Positions 1-7,888 of a DNA stretch of 22,024 nucleotides are shown one piece after another; the first letter of the stretch is position 1, and each line of letters begins with the position of its first letter. Position numbers and translations under genes: made by a program. The stretch spans positions 1 through 22,024 of IMG/VR virus record IMGVR_UViG_3300042521_000140; one strand, 5' to 3'. This DNA is from a virus. Below the pieces are notes generated by a model. It worked only from the letters and a program-made list of their open reading frames with translations. It searched no databases and had not been told where the DNA came from.

Positions 1-1
1 T

Positions 2-1336
2 AAAGGCCAAGATTTACAGAAGCTAAATAAAGAAATTGCTTTGGCTACTGCTGCTATGAATGCGCCTACTAATCGCATGACGCAAGCAAAAGATGAAAAT
101 CAAGCCAAGCTAGATTTATTGCTTGAGCAAAGAAAGTTGCTGCTGAAGTCTATGTTAATGGAAGACGAGGCTGCAAAAGCAAGAGCTAAAGCCGCAGCAA
201 AAAATGCAGATGACATTCGCAAAGAAGACAAGTATGGGCCTATGGGTATAGCCAAGGCCGCAGAACTGGCAAAAGCAGAAGCAGAAGCACAATTTGCAGT
301 TGCCAAACAAAGCGCCAATGAAATACAGATGCTTCAGTTAGACGCTGCCAAAAAGCTCTCTGACGCACAGCTTGAGATGAAAGCTAAAAACACTCAAGAA
401 GACAATCAATTTGCTGAAAAAAATCTTCAAATATATCAATACAAGTCTATTGCGATTGCCACTGAAACCGCTGAAAAAATAAAGCAAATTCAGATTAAAA
501 AATACATGGAAGAACAAGAAGAAAAACTTGCTTACCAAAAAGACATTGATGATGAGTTTGTTCGTAAAAGCAAAGCAAGAGAAACAGCAGATTTGGGCGC
601 ATACAACCAAACTGAAGAACTTGAATTTCAACGCAAGTCGCTTGAGCTTAAATACCAATTAATTTACGCAACAGAAACTGAGCAAAAGTTAGCGCAAATT
701 TCTTTGGAATATGCAAGAAAACGCAAAGAACTTGAAAGCAGAGAAAACAAATCAGAATCTCAACTTGCAGACCTTAACAAGCAAGAAGAAATTGCAAAAA
801 TGTTTGTGACTATGGATGAGTCTGCCAAGCGCACACAGCAAGTGTTTGATAGCGTGTTTGGCAACTTGTCTTCTGCCATTGACAACTTTGTCAAGACAGG
901 CAAGTTAAGCATGAAGGATTTGGCTCGTAGCATCATTCAAGACTTGATTGCAATCCAAATGAAAGCTGCTGTGATGCGCTTTTTGGGTGCGGCTTTTGGT
1001 CTTGCAACTGGCCCCAACCCATCAAATGATGGCTGGTTTGCAAATGTCTATCAGGCATCGGGAGTAACGGGAAAAGCCACAGGTGGCCCTGTAAGCGCAG
1101 GTAGCCCGTACATCGTGGGTGAACGTGGGCCAGAATTGTTTATGCCATCAGGCTCTGGGACAATTATTCCAAACAACCAGATGGGCATGGGCAGCACCAC
1201 CAACGTCACAAACAACTACATCAACGCCATTGACGTTAAGTCGTTTGAAGATCGTTTGCTTGGTAGCTCAAACACAATCTGGGCGGCAAACCAATACGCC
1301 AACAAAAACCTGTCTACTAATTTCGGGAGAACTTGA
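2..1336 (+). CDS. Tail tape measure protein, C-terminal part (5' end cut by window)
   Basis: The reading frame is open to the first base of the window, so this is the distal part of a larger gene; the TTG at 41 is only the first start-like codon inside it. The first 270 or so residues are Lys/Glu/Ala/Gln-rich and look like a long coiled coil. The end carries the segment typical of lambda-family tape measure C-termini: an amphipathic stretch with LSMKDLARSIIQDLIAIQMK, then a Gly/Ala-rich part, then ATGGPVSAGSPYIVGERGPE and a short tail. Such proteins set tail length and are thought to help DNA pass into the cell. It overlaps the next gene by one base (TGATG). The family is clear; the missing N-terminus prevents any estimate of tail length. 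Confidence 0.9.
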   Translation, partial: KGQDLQKLNKEIALATAAMNAPTNRMTQAKDENQAKLDLLLEQRKLLLKSMLMEDEAAKARAKAAAKNADDIRKEDKYGPMGIAKAAELAKAEAEAQFAVAKQSANEIQMLQLDAAKKLSDAQLEMKAKNTQEDNQFAEKNLQIYQYKSIAIATETAEKIKQIQIKKYMEEQEEKLAYQKDIDDEFVRKSKARETADLGAYNQTEELEFQRKSLELKYQLIYATETEQKLAQISLEYARKRKELESRENKSESQLADLNKQEEIAKMFVTMDESAKRTQQVFDSVFGNLSSAIDNFVKTGKLSMKDLARSIIQDLIAIQMKAAVMRFLGAAFGLATGPNPSNDGWFANVYQASGVTGKATGGPVSAGSPYIVGERGPELFMPSGSGTIIPNNQMGMGSTTNVTNNYINAIDVKSFEDRLLGSSNTIWAANQYANKNLSTNFGRT

Positions 1337-1971
1337 TGTCATTCCAAACCATTTTTCAGGTGCAACAGTCAATGACTGTTAACAACCGCAGAACGGTAGG
1401 CCAGCAGGTTAGCCGTTCTGGTCAAATGCGTGTGGCTCAGTACCTGACTGCTGTGCCTTGGGTGTTCACTGTTATGCCACACAACTATCTGGCCTATGCA
1501 ACATCCCGGCAAATCATTCAAACCATTGACAATCTTGACAGGCAATTGCCAGAGACAATTACTTTTAATAGCACAAATTTATCTTGGTTTACGAAATACC
1601 AAGGTGGTGCAGCCACAACGCCAACGACCGTGACACTAGGTGCTACACCTGTTGCCAACTCGCAAACTTTGTCTCTTGCCAATTTACCAGCGTCTACTGG
1701 AGCAATCTTTAAGGCTGGTGACTTCATTATGATTGGCGGCTACAGCTACAAGATCACGGCTGACGTACCCTACACAGGTGCAACGGCAACTGTGAGCATT
1801 CATCGACCTGTTATTGGTTCGCCCGTATCTGGCGCTGCTGTGGCTTGCGGCAACAATTGCACATTTAGGGTCTTGGCAGAAAAGTGTCCCACCTATACAC
1901 TAACGCCATATCCAGCAAGCGCATTAGTTAATTGGGACGATGCGTTTGTATTTAGAGAGGACATTACATGA
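1336..1971 (+). CDS. Tail-tip protein of unknown fold, in the lambda gpM position
   Basis: 211 residues from ATG 1336, chosen over the in-frame TTG at 1333 because GGGAGA (1325-1330) lies five bases upstream and the start overlaps the tape measure stop as TGATG. The N-terminal half has a conserved-looking stretch around VAQYLTAVPWVFTVMPHNYL and IDNLDRQLPETITF; the C-terminal half is Thr/Val/Ala-rich and predicted beta. No catalytic motif or signal peptide is seen. Its place right after the tape measure, where lambda has the tail-tip protein M, suggests a minor tail or distal-tail component. That role is inferred from position; I do not recognise a named family. Confidence 0.75.
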   Translation: MSFQTIFQVQQSMTVNNRRTVGQQVSRSGQMRVAQYLTAVPWVFTVMPHNYLAYATSRQIIQTIDNLDRQLPETITFNSTNLSWFTKYQGGAATTPTTVTLGATPVANSQTLSLANLPASTGAIFKAGDFIMIGGYSYKITADVPYTGATATVSIHRPVIGSPVSGAAVACGNNCTFRVLAEKCPTYTLTPYPASALVNWDDAFVFREDIT

Positions 1972-2615
1972 CTACGACAATGACAGCATTGGATAGTTCG
2001 TCTATCCGACATGCTGAGTTTATTCGGCTGACGATGCCGTCTAACACCTACACTTTTTGCAATGCTGCTGCACCTATTACGGTAAGTGGCATCACCTTTT
2101 TACACCTTGGCAGTCTGTTGCAGCTTTCTGATATCAAGCGTGACATTAAGGCCAACAGTTCTGATTTGAGCATTTCGCTAACAGGTGTTGATGGAACAAA
2201 CGTATCAATCGTTTTGGGGTCTGACATTAAAGGATCGCGCATTGAAGTTTGGCGCGGCTTTATGGACTCAAACAATCAGATCATCACAACACCTACCTTG
2301 CAGTTCTTCAAACGCTATCAGGGCATTGTTTCCAACTATTCCATTACTGAAGATTGGAACGAGCAAGCTAGAAGCCGTGTTGCTACGGTAGGCTTGTCTT
2401 GTGCGTCTTTCCGCACAATCTTGGAGAACAGGGTTGGCGGTGTTCGCACTACGCCTAAGATTTGGCAAGCCTTCTATCCCGGCGACAACAGCATGAACCG
2501 AGTTCCATCTATTGCAGGGTCATACTTTGACTTTGGCAGTGCGCCGACATCAGGAAGCCAAGCGGTTTCAAACGCTCCATCAGATACAAATTTTGACTCA
2601 AACTTTTCATCATAA
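1968..2615 (+). CDS. Minor tail protein, gpL / DUF2163-like
   Basis: 215 residues, starting in an ATGA overlap with the preceding gene. The protein opens with beta-rich sequence and carries the pattern IEVWRGFMDSNNQI, then FKRYQGIVSNYSI, then a Cys-containing block (VGLSCASFRTILENRVGG) followed by TTPKIWQAFYPGDNSMNRVP. This order (beta domain, small Cys/Arg block, then a W-Q-x-F-Y-P-G-D motif) resembles phage minor tail proteins of the DUF2163/gpL type that join the tail tube to the hub. The Ser/Asn-rich end looks disordered. Lambda gpL binds an Fe-S cluster through four Cys; here only C144 of this block is near such a site, so a cluster is doubtful. Family call is moderate. Confidence 0.65.
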   Translation: MTTTMTALDSSSIRHAEFIRLTMPSNTYTFCNAAAPITVSGITFLHLGSLLQLSDIKRDIKANSSDLSISLTGVDGTNVSIVLGSDIKGSRIEVWRGFMDSNNQIITTPTLQFFKRYQGIVSNYSITEDWNEQARSRVATVGLSCASFRTILENRVGGVRTTPKIWQAFYPGDNSMNRVPSIAGSYFDFGSAPTSGSQAVSNAPSDTNFDSNFSS

Positions 2616-3061
2616 TGATTAGACTTGCAACAAGATACGACATTCCAAGATTGCTAGAGTTTGTAGAGGCTTACTCAAAAGAGTACCCTGTTAACATTCT
2701 TGGCGATACGACAAGACATTTAGTTAAGCACGTTGAGCAATTGTTGTTTTCCATCATCAATGGTCGCGGGTTTATCTTGATTGATAAGCACATGACAGGA
2801 ACACTAATTGCCATTAAGCAAAACAATATCTGGTGTCCTGATGTTGTGGAATTGCATGAGTTGTTGTGGTGGGTAGACCATAAACACAGAAATAATCTTG
2901 TTGGTGGAAAACTTTGGATTGAATACGACAAGATAGCCAGTAAACTGCTTGATGATGGCGCTATACATTGTGCCTACACATCAGTTTCAGCAAATGGCCC
3001 ATTGATAAATTACACAAAGCGCGGATACAAAGCTGTCGGCGCAAGTTTTGTTAAGGAATAG
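2615..3061 (+). CDS. GNAT-like N-acetyltransferase encoded in the tail-tip operon
   Basis: 148 residues starting in a TAATG overlap with the minor tail gene and ending three bases before the hub gene, so it is embedded in the tail operon. The start MIRLATRYDIPRLLEFVEAY is the beta1-alpha1 opening usual in GNAT enzymes. The middle has a beta strand pair (GRGFILIDKHMTGTLIAI) and the HRNNLVGGKLWIEYDKIA segment matches motif A in position, although the canonical Q/RxxGxG/A is not exact. The end NGPLINYTKRGYKAVGASFV fits motif B. GNATs move an acetyl group from acetyl-CoA to an amine; the substrate here is unknown. The position corresponds to lambda K/I. A hydrolytic or structural role of a degenerate GNAT fold is also possible. 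Confidence 0.7.
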   Translation: MIRLATRYDIPRLLEFVEAYSKEYPVNILGDTTRHLVKHVEQLLFSIINGRGFILIDKHMTGTLIAIKQNNIWCPDVVELHELLWWVDHKHRNNLVGGKLWIEYDKIASKLLDDGAIHCAYTSVSANGPLINYTKRGYKAVGASFVKE

Positions 3062-3063
3062 AC

Positions 3064-6000
3064 ATGGTAGCAACCTTAGTTTTATCGGCTATTTACGGCA
3101 GCACTTTTATGGCTGCGGCTGCCTTGGGTTCATTTGGTCTTGCAGCGGCAACATTTGCAATTAACTTTGCAGTTTCCTCATTGTTTGCCCGTGCTTTTGC
3201 GCCTGATGCAAGTGGCAATCAAGCAGTAGATAACGGTGTACGTCAGCAAGTTCCACCATCATCAACAAACAGCATTCCTGTTGTGTACGGCGATGCTTAC
3301 ATGGGTGGTTCGTTTGTTGATGCGGCTCTTAGCACTGATGCCAAAACAATGTACTACGTTCTGGCAATTTCGCACATCAGCCCTAACGGTCAATTCTCAT
3401 TTGATCTAACAGAAATGTATTGGGGTGATCGCAAGATTACTTTTGATGGCACAGACCAAACAAAGGTTGTAAGCCTGACTGACAGCGCAGGTAACGTGGA
3501 CACTAAGGTTAGTGACAACTTGTTCATAGCTTTGTACAAGTCAACAGAAGCTGGTGTCATCACTTCTGTTAACGGCGCGGCTTTGCCAACAACTTACATG
3601 GGCGGCTCAGACTTGCCTGTTGAGTTGCGGTGGGCGGCATCTAATCGTCAAATGAACGGTCTTGGTTTTGCAATTGTAAAAATAAATTACAACCGTGAAG
3701 CAGAGACTACAAATATGCAGACTCTGACCTTTTCTGTTAGCCATTACCTTAACGGTACTGGTGCTGCGAAGCCGGGGGACGTTTGGTATGACTACATTAC
3801 AAACGAAAAGTACGGCGGCGCTATGCCAGCAGACTTGGTAGACGCAACATCTGCCACAGCATTGAACACCTACTCTGATGGCTTAATACCTTACACAGAT
3901 ACAACAGGCGCACAAACACAACCTCGTTACCGCATCAACGGTGTTATTGATACTGGTCAGTCGTGCTTAAACAACATCAACTCAATAATGATTGTGTGCG
4001 ATTCTTGGAATCAATACAACGCAGCACAAGGCAAATGGAGCGTTGTCATTAACAAGGATACGTCAACAGCATATGCGTTTGATGACAATTCAATTGTTGG
4101 TGAAATTCGCGTTAGTGCTTACGACATTACAAGCAGCGTCAACCAGATTGAAGCCGAGTTTCCTCGCGGCGACAATCGTGACCAATCTGATTTTGTCTAT
4201 ATTGAAACTCCAGCAGGTCTGCTGTACCCCAACGAACCAATTAACAAGCAGTCGGTTCAATTTGCAATGACCAACGATTCGGTACAGGCGCAGTATCTTG
4301 CAAACCGAATCCTTGAGCAAGCCCGTGAAGACCTGATTGTGAGCTTCAGCACGGCATATGTTGGCATACAGGTTGACGCTGGCGATGTGGTGACTGTGAC
4401 CAACTCATCTTACGGCTGGTCAAACAAGCCGTTTAGGGTTATGCGTGTGTCTGAGGTGTCGCTGCCTGATGGCAACCTTGGCGCATCGTTTGAATTGAAC
4501 GAGTACAACGCCCAAGTCTATGACGATCAAGACATTACAAAGTACATTCCAGCCCCTAACTCAGACCTACCTGACCCATCCTACTTTGGCCCTGTTCCAG
4601 CGCCTACAGTGACCTCTAGCTTTCCTAATGCTGCTGTTCCTAGCTTTAACGTGCAGCCATTTATGACTTCCGCTAGTTTTGCAACATATGCCGAAATTTG
4701 GTATTCCGCATTTGCAAGCCCAACCGCAACGCAACGATTGCTTGGCGGGACTACATCACTGCCTAGCAACGGTGTTCCTTATACTGCTGGTCAAACATTA
4801 CCAACAGTCAACCTGCAAATCCCTGCTGGCAACTGGTATCTGTTTGCTAGATTGGTCAATCCAATTGCCAACAGCGAGTATTCACCAGCAAGCACTGTCT
4901 TTGCTTGGAGTCCAACAACATTTCAATACACAGACAGATACATTGCTGTTGCCTATGCGAATAATGCAACAGGCACATCTGGTTTCAGCTTTAGCCCTCG
5001 AAACAAAGCATATTACGGTTTGTACAACAACGTGATTGCAAACGGCGGCACTGATCCAACGCTATACAAATGGTATTTGTCACCTGTAAATTTTGGGACA
5101 ACTGCTGACAATTATTTGTTGTACGCAAATCGTAGCAATAGAAAATTTAGCTTTGCTGTAGGCAATGCGGGATACGTCAACCTCGGTGGTGCATTTGTAC
5201 CAAGCGAAACCTCTGTTTATGATTCAACTGTATGGTCAGGATTGATTGACCCTACTGCTGGAATACAAAGTTTCATTGACTTAGACAGATCGACTGGACA
5301 AGTTATTGTTAATGGCTTTTCTAGTCCTAATCAAAATGATGGATTCTTGTCTATCACCAACAATACTGATGGACAAATGCGGGTTAACTTGCAGCAGTTT
5401 TTGAATTTTGGTACAGGAATTTATACAAAGTCTTTTGACGTTGCAAAATTGACCGTAGACGTATATGGTCGAGTGGTCGGCTTTCTTGAGCAAGATCAGT
5501 TCTTCTACACGGAAACTGTATATACAGCAACTGCCGCACAAACCACATTCAGCAACACTCACACGGTTGGCTGGATTTTGGTTTTCCGCAATGGTGTTTT
5601 ACTGGATACGACCGAGTATTCTGAAACATCTACCACTGTTGTGATGGCAAATGCTTGCGCTGCTGGAGAAGTGATTGCTATCTTTTACATGCGTGGTGTC
5701 AGCACATCTGCGTCCTATGTGCAGACGAACATGACGATTGCGTCAAGCACAACTAACACAATCACATACAGCAATGCGCCTTGGCAAATTGTCAATGTTG
5801 GCGACAAGATGACGTTTACAGACGTTGTATTGCCAAGTCCTCCAACGCAATACACTGTTCAAAGCATAAACACCACAACAAAGGTGATTACTTTTACCAC
5901 GACCATTGCAGGTGCAACTGCTGGCAATCAAGTTTATATTGCTCGGGCTGCTGGTGCAAACTATGCGCCATTCAGCAGATACAAGGTCGCCCTAACTGCT

Positions 6001-6411
6001 GCAACAACATACACGCCAACAACATGGGCAATTCAGAACGGTGCTGAGTCAATTTATGTAAACGGCGCACAGATAAACGAAATTGACTACAACATTAGTG
6101 GTTTGGCGATTGATGGGTTCCCTGCCCCATTGACAGGAAATATGACCATTATTTTGTTCGCGCCAAACAACTTGAACGTGCCAGCATCTAACGTGGTTAA
6201 CGTCACCGCTTACTCAACAGCAGGTCAAACAACATACCCGTTCACAAGCAACCCACTGTCGTTGGAGATTTTTGCCAACGGCGCATTGCTTGCACAAGGT
6301 GCGTCATATGATTACACTGCGAGTTCGGCAAATTACATTTTGACCACAGCATTTAACAACAATTTAACCCTTCTGAATCAACAAACTTTTGCCCGAGATG
6401 GCGCAGCATAA
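3064..6411 (+). CDS. gpJ-like tail tip / host-specificity hub protein
   Basis: 1115 residues with AAGGA seven bases ahead of ATG. Residues 1-45 are strongly hydrophobic and Ala/Gly-rich, like the membrane-active segment of lambda-type gpI or hub N-termini. Next comes the PPSSTNSIPVVYGDAYMGGS motif found at the start of many J-like hubs, then a long beta hub region. Residues about 390-510 have the conserved tail (YLANRILEQAREDLIVSFS, then VDAGDVVTVTNSSYGW and FRVMRVSEV). Residues about 520-620 look FN3-like. The C-terminal third contains three degenerate modules centred on VFRNG, IYVNG and IFANG (about residues 838, 997 and 1067), of the sort used in phage fibre tips. It should form the trimeric hub at the tail end and help recognise the host. 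Confidence 0.85.
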   Translation: MVATLVLSAIYGSTFMAAAALGSFGLAAATFAINFAVSSLFARAFAPDASGNQAVDNGVRQQVPPSSTNSIPVVYGDAYMGGSFVDAALSTDAKTMYYVLAISHISPNGQFSFDLTEMYWGDRKITFDGTDQTKVVSLTDSAGNVDTKVSDNLFIALYKSTEAGVITSVNGAALPTTYMGGSDLPVELRWAASNRQMNGLGFAIVKINYNREAETTNMQTLTFSVSHYLNGTGAAKPGDVWYDYITNEKYGGAMPADLVDATSATALNTYSDGLIPYTDTTGAQTQPRYRINGVIDTGQSCLNNINSIMIVCDSWNQYNAAQGKWSVVINKDTSTAYAFDDNSIVGEIRVSAYDITSSVNQIEAEFPRGDNRDQSDFVYIETPAGLLYPNEPINKQSVQFAMTNDSVQAQYLANRILEQAREDLIVSFSTAYVGIQVDAGDVVTVTNSSYGWSNKPFRVMRVSEVSLPDGNLGASFELNEYNAQVYDDQDITKYIPAPNSDLPDPSYFGPVPAPTVTSSFPNAAVPSFNVQPFMTSASFATYAEIWYSAFASPTATQRLLGGTTSLPSNGVPYTAGQTLPTVNLQIPAGNWYLFARLVNPIANSEYSPASTVFAWSPTTFQYTDRYIAVAYANNATGTSGFSFSPRNKAYYGLYNNVIANGGTDPTLYKWYLSPVNFGTTADNYLLYANRSNRKFSFAVGNAGYVNLGGAFVPSETSVYDSTVWSGLIDPTAGIQSFIDLDRSTGQVIVNGFSSPNQNDGFLSITNNTDGQMRVNLQQFLNFGTGIYTKSFDVAKLTVDVYGRVVGFLEQDQFFYTETVYTATAAQTTFSNTHTVGWILVFRNGVLLDTTEYSETSTTVVMANACAAGEVIAIFYMRGVSTSASYVQTNMTIASSTTNTITYSNAPWQIVNVGDKMTFTDVVLPSPPTQYTVQSINTTTKVITFTTTIAGATAGNQVYIARAAGANYAPFSRYKVALTAATTYTPTTWAIQNGAESIYVNGAQINEIDYNISGLAIDGFPAPLTGNMTIILFAPNNLNVPASNVVNVTAYSTAGQTTYPFTSNPLSLEIFANGALLAQGASYDYTASSANYILTTAFNNNLTLLNQQTFARDGAA

Positions 6412-6420
6412 GGACATCAC

Positions 6421-7005
6421 ATGACTCAAGCCTTTAACCTATCGCAACTTGCAAACAACCTCAACACAGCAGGTCAACTAGACGCTACTGACGGTCTTGT
6501 AAACGCTGTACCTGTAGCTAATGGCGGTACAGGAGCATCTAGCGTTGCTGCTGCTGTTTCTAACTTGTCGGCATCAATTTATCCTGTTGGATCAATTTAC
6601 ATCAATGCTGGAGTTACAACAAACCCTGCAACATTGTTGGGCTTTGGAACTTGGACAGCTTTTGGTGCTGGTCGAGTTATGGTGGGTTTAAATGCAGGTG
6701 ATTCTGCTTTTGACACGTTGCAAGAAACAGGCGGTAGTAAAGACGCTGTTGTTGTAAGTCATTCGCACACAGCTACTGTTACTGACCCCGGACACCAGCA
6801 CGCACCCCCTGCGGGTAGCTTTTTATCTGACACAGGTTCTGGATCGTTTGGCTATGGTGGACCCGGACCTAATATTTCTCTTTATGGAAACACTGCATCT
6901 TCATCAACAGGCATCTCTGTTGGTATTTCAACAACAGGCTCCAGCGCCACAAACGCTAACCTTCAGCCATACATCACCGTTTGTATGTGGCGAAGAACTG
7001 CTTAA
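6421..7005 (+). CDS. Short tail fibre with gp10/collar-like C-terminal domain
   Basis: 194 residues, AAGGA six bases before ATG, ten bases after the hub gene. The N-terminus (MTQAFNLSQLANNLNTAGQL) is an adaptor-like helix; then the ANGGTGASS motif shared with the two larger fibres downstream. From about residue 52 the sequence IYPVGSIYINAGVTTNPATL followed by GTWTAFGAGRVMVGL is the hallmark of the T4 gp10-C / tail-collar type tip. A His cluster (SHSH about residue 113 and GHQH about 124) is the kind of site that binds metal in trimeric fibre tips. The ending LQPYITVCMWRRTA is also typical. It is likely a receptor-contacting fibre attached near the hub. Confidence 0.8.
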   Translation: MTQAFNLSQLANNLNTAGQLDATDGLVNAVPVANGGTGASSVAAAVSNLSASIYPVGSIYINAGVTTNPATLLGFGTWTAFGAGRVMVGLNAGDSAFDTLQETGGSKDAVVVSHSHTATVTDPGHQHAPPAGSFLSDTGSGSFGYGGPGPNISLYGNTASSSTGISVGISTTGSSATNANLQPYITVCMWRRTA

Positions 7006-7043
7006 TAAGGCATAATCTCATCAAGACATGACAATACTCGTAG

Positions 7044-7084
7044 CCCTGTGAGTACATAGGGAGCGTCACCACCTGAGTACAGGG
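7044..7084 (+). promoter_or_regulatory. Short inverted and direct repeats over the ribosome binding site of the next gene
   Basis: CCCTGT at 7044-7049 is complementary to ACAGGG at 7079-7084, and the AGGG inside the second arm is the Shine-Dalgarno sequence for the ATG at 7090. TGAGTACA occurs twice (7049-7056 and 7074-7081). The 84-base gap 7006-7089 is the longest non-coding stretch of the late region and has no other recognised content. A six-base stem is weak; translational control is only a possibility. Confidence 0.35.
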
Positions 7085-7089
7085 AAATT

Positions 7090-7581
7090 ATGGCTGTCTT
7101 TAACAAAAACTCACTTACGCAAGTGTCAGGGTTTGACAACCCTATCATTGCCGGAGAATTGGTTTGGGATCAGCAAACTTTTTGGAATTTCAACCTGAAA
7201 AGTGCTGACAATGTAACCCCGATAAACCTAACTGGCGCAACAATTGACGCTCAGATTGTTCGCCGCAACGTCACAAACATTCAAGATACCCGCAATGGGT
7301 TGACGTTTGACATTGACAACTACACGCCAACACCCCCATCCATTCCGTTGACAATTACAAATCGCGACAACCTTACTGGCGTATTCACTTTGGTGATTGA
7401 CAGCGCAGCTTGGGGGTTGATGGATAACGACCCCGGACTAGACATCAACGCACAAAACTGCGTTGGATACTCAGGCCGAGTAAAAATTGGTTTCCCTGCT
7501 GTGGGCATAACAGTTCCTGCTGACGATGCAATTATATTTTTGATGTTTTTGGTGCGCTCTGACGGTATCGTTGTGGAGTAA
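7090..7581 (+). CDS. Hypothetical tail/baseplate protein, perhaps BppU-N-like
   Basis: 163 residues, AGGG six to nine bases before ATG. The order of strands and the phrases VWDQQTFWNFNLKS, LTGATIDAQIVRR and GVFTLVIDSAAWGL recall the beta-sandwich N-terminal domain of phage BppU-type baseplate proteins and related structural proteins, in which a receptor-binding protein is attached to the baseplate. There is no signal peptide, TM segment or enzyme motif. It lies between a short fibre and the long fibre genes, so a linker or accessory protein of the fibre apparatus is likely. The family match is a guess from sequence pattern. Confidence 0.65.
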   Translation: MAVFNKNSLTQVSGFDNPIIAGELVWDQQTFWNFNLKSADNVTPINLTGATIDAQIVRRNVTNIQDTRNGLTFDIDNYTPTPPSIPLTITNRDNLTGVFTLVIDSAAWGLMDNDPGLDINAQNCVGYSGRVKIGFPAVGITVPADDAIIFLMFLVRSDGIVVE

Positions 7582-7586
7582 ACATC

Positions 7587-7877
7587 ATGGCAAGCGTCAA
7601 TGTTTCGGTACAAAGCGGTAACAGCTTGATTGCAAATGTTGAAACGACTTCACAAGTCATCAACTTAAATAGCACAAGCATTACTGCAAGCATCACCCCA
7701 ACACCAAATCAAGTCATCAGCCTTGATCGTGGCTTTGTTGGCCCTCCGGGTCCAAACGCCATCGGCGGTTATCCAATTAGCGTGTCAACTCCGTCCAACT
7801 ACGATGCGCTAATGTTTTTAGACAATGAATGGACAAACGTGCCGCAAGTGGAAATCACTGACGGTGGAAACTACTGA
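7587..7877 (+). CDS. Small fibre-associated protein with short collagen-like motif
   Basis: 96 residues, GGAG nine bases before ATG, five bases after the previous gene and eleven bases before the next. It is Ser/Thr/Val/Asn-rich with alternating hydrophobic residues (beta-rich). At about residue 50-58 it has GFVGPPGPNAIGG, a very short Gly-Pro-Pro collagen-like element, often found in phage fibre stalks. The C-terminus (YDALMFLDNEWTNV) resembles the stretch that precedes fibre repeats. It is likely a small virion protein bridging baseplate and fibre; function is not recognised. Confidence 0.6.
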   Translation: MASVNVSVQSGNSLIANVETTSQVINLNSTSITASITPTPNQVISLDRGFVGPPGPNAIGGYPISVSTPSNYDALMFLDNEWTNVPQVEITDGGNY

Positions 7878-7888
7878 GGAATAGCATC

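Noticed and set aside
7006-7089. tRNA or small RNA gene in the gap
   Set aside because: No cloverleaf, anticodon arm or CCA was found; only short repeats are present.
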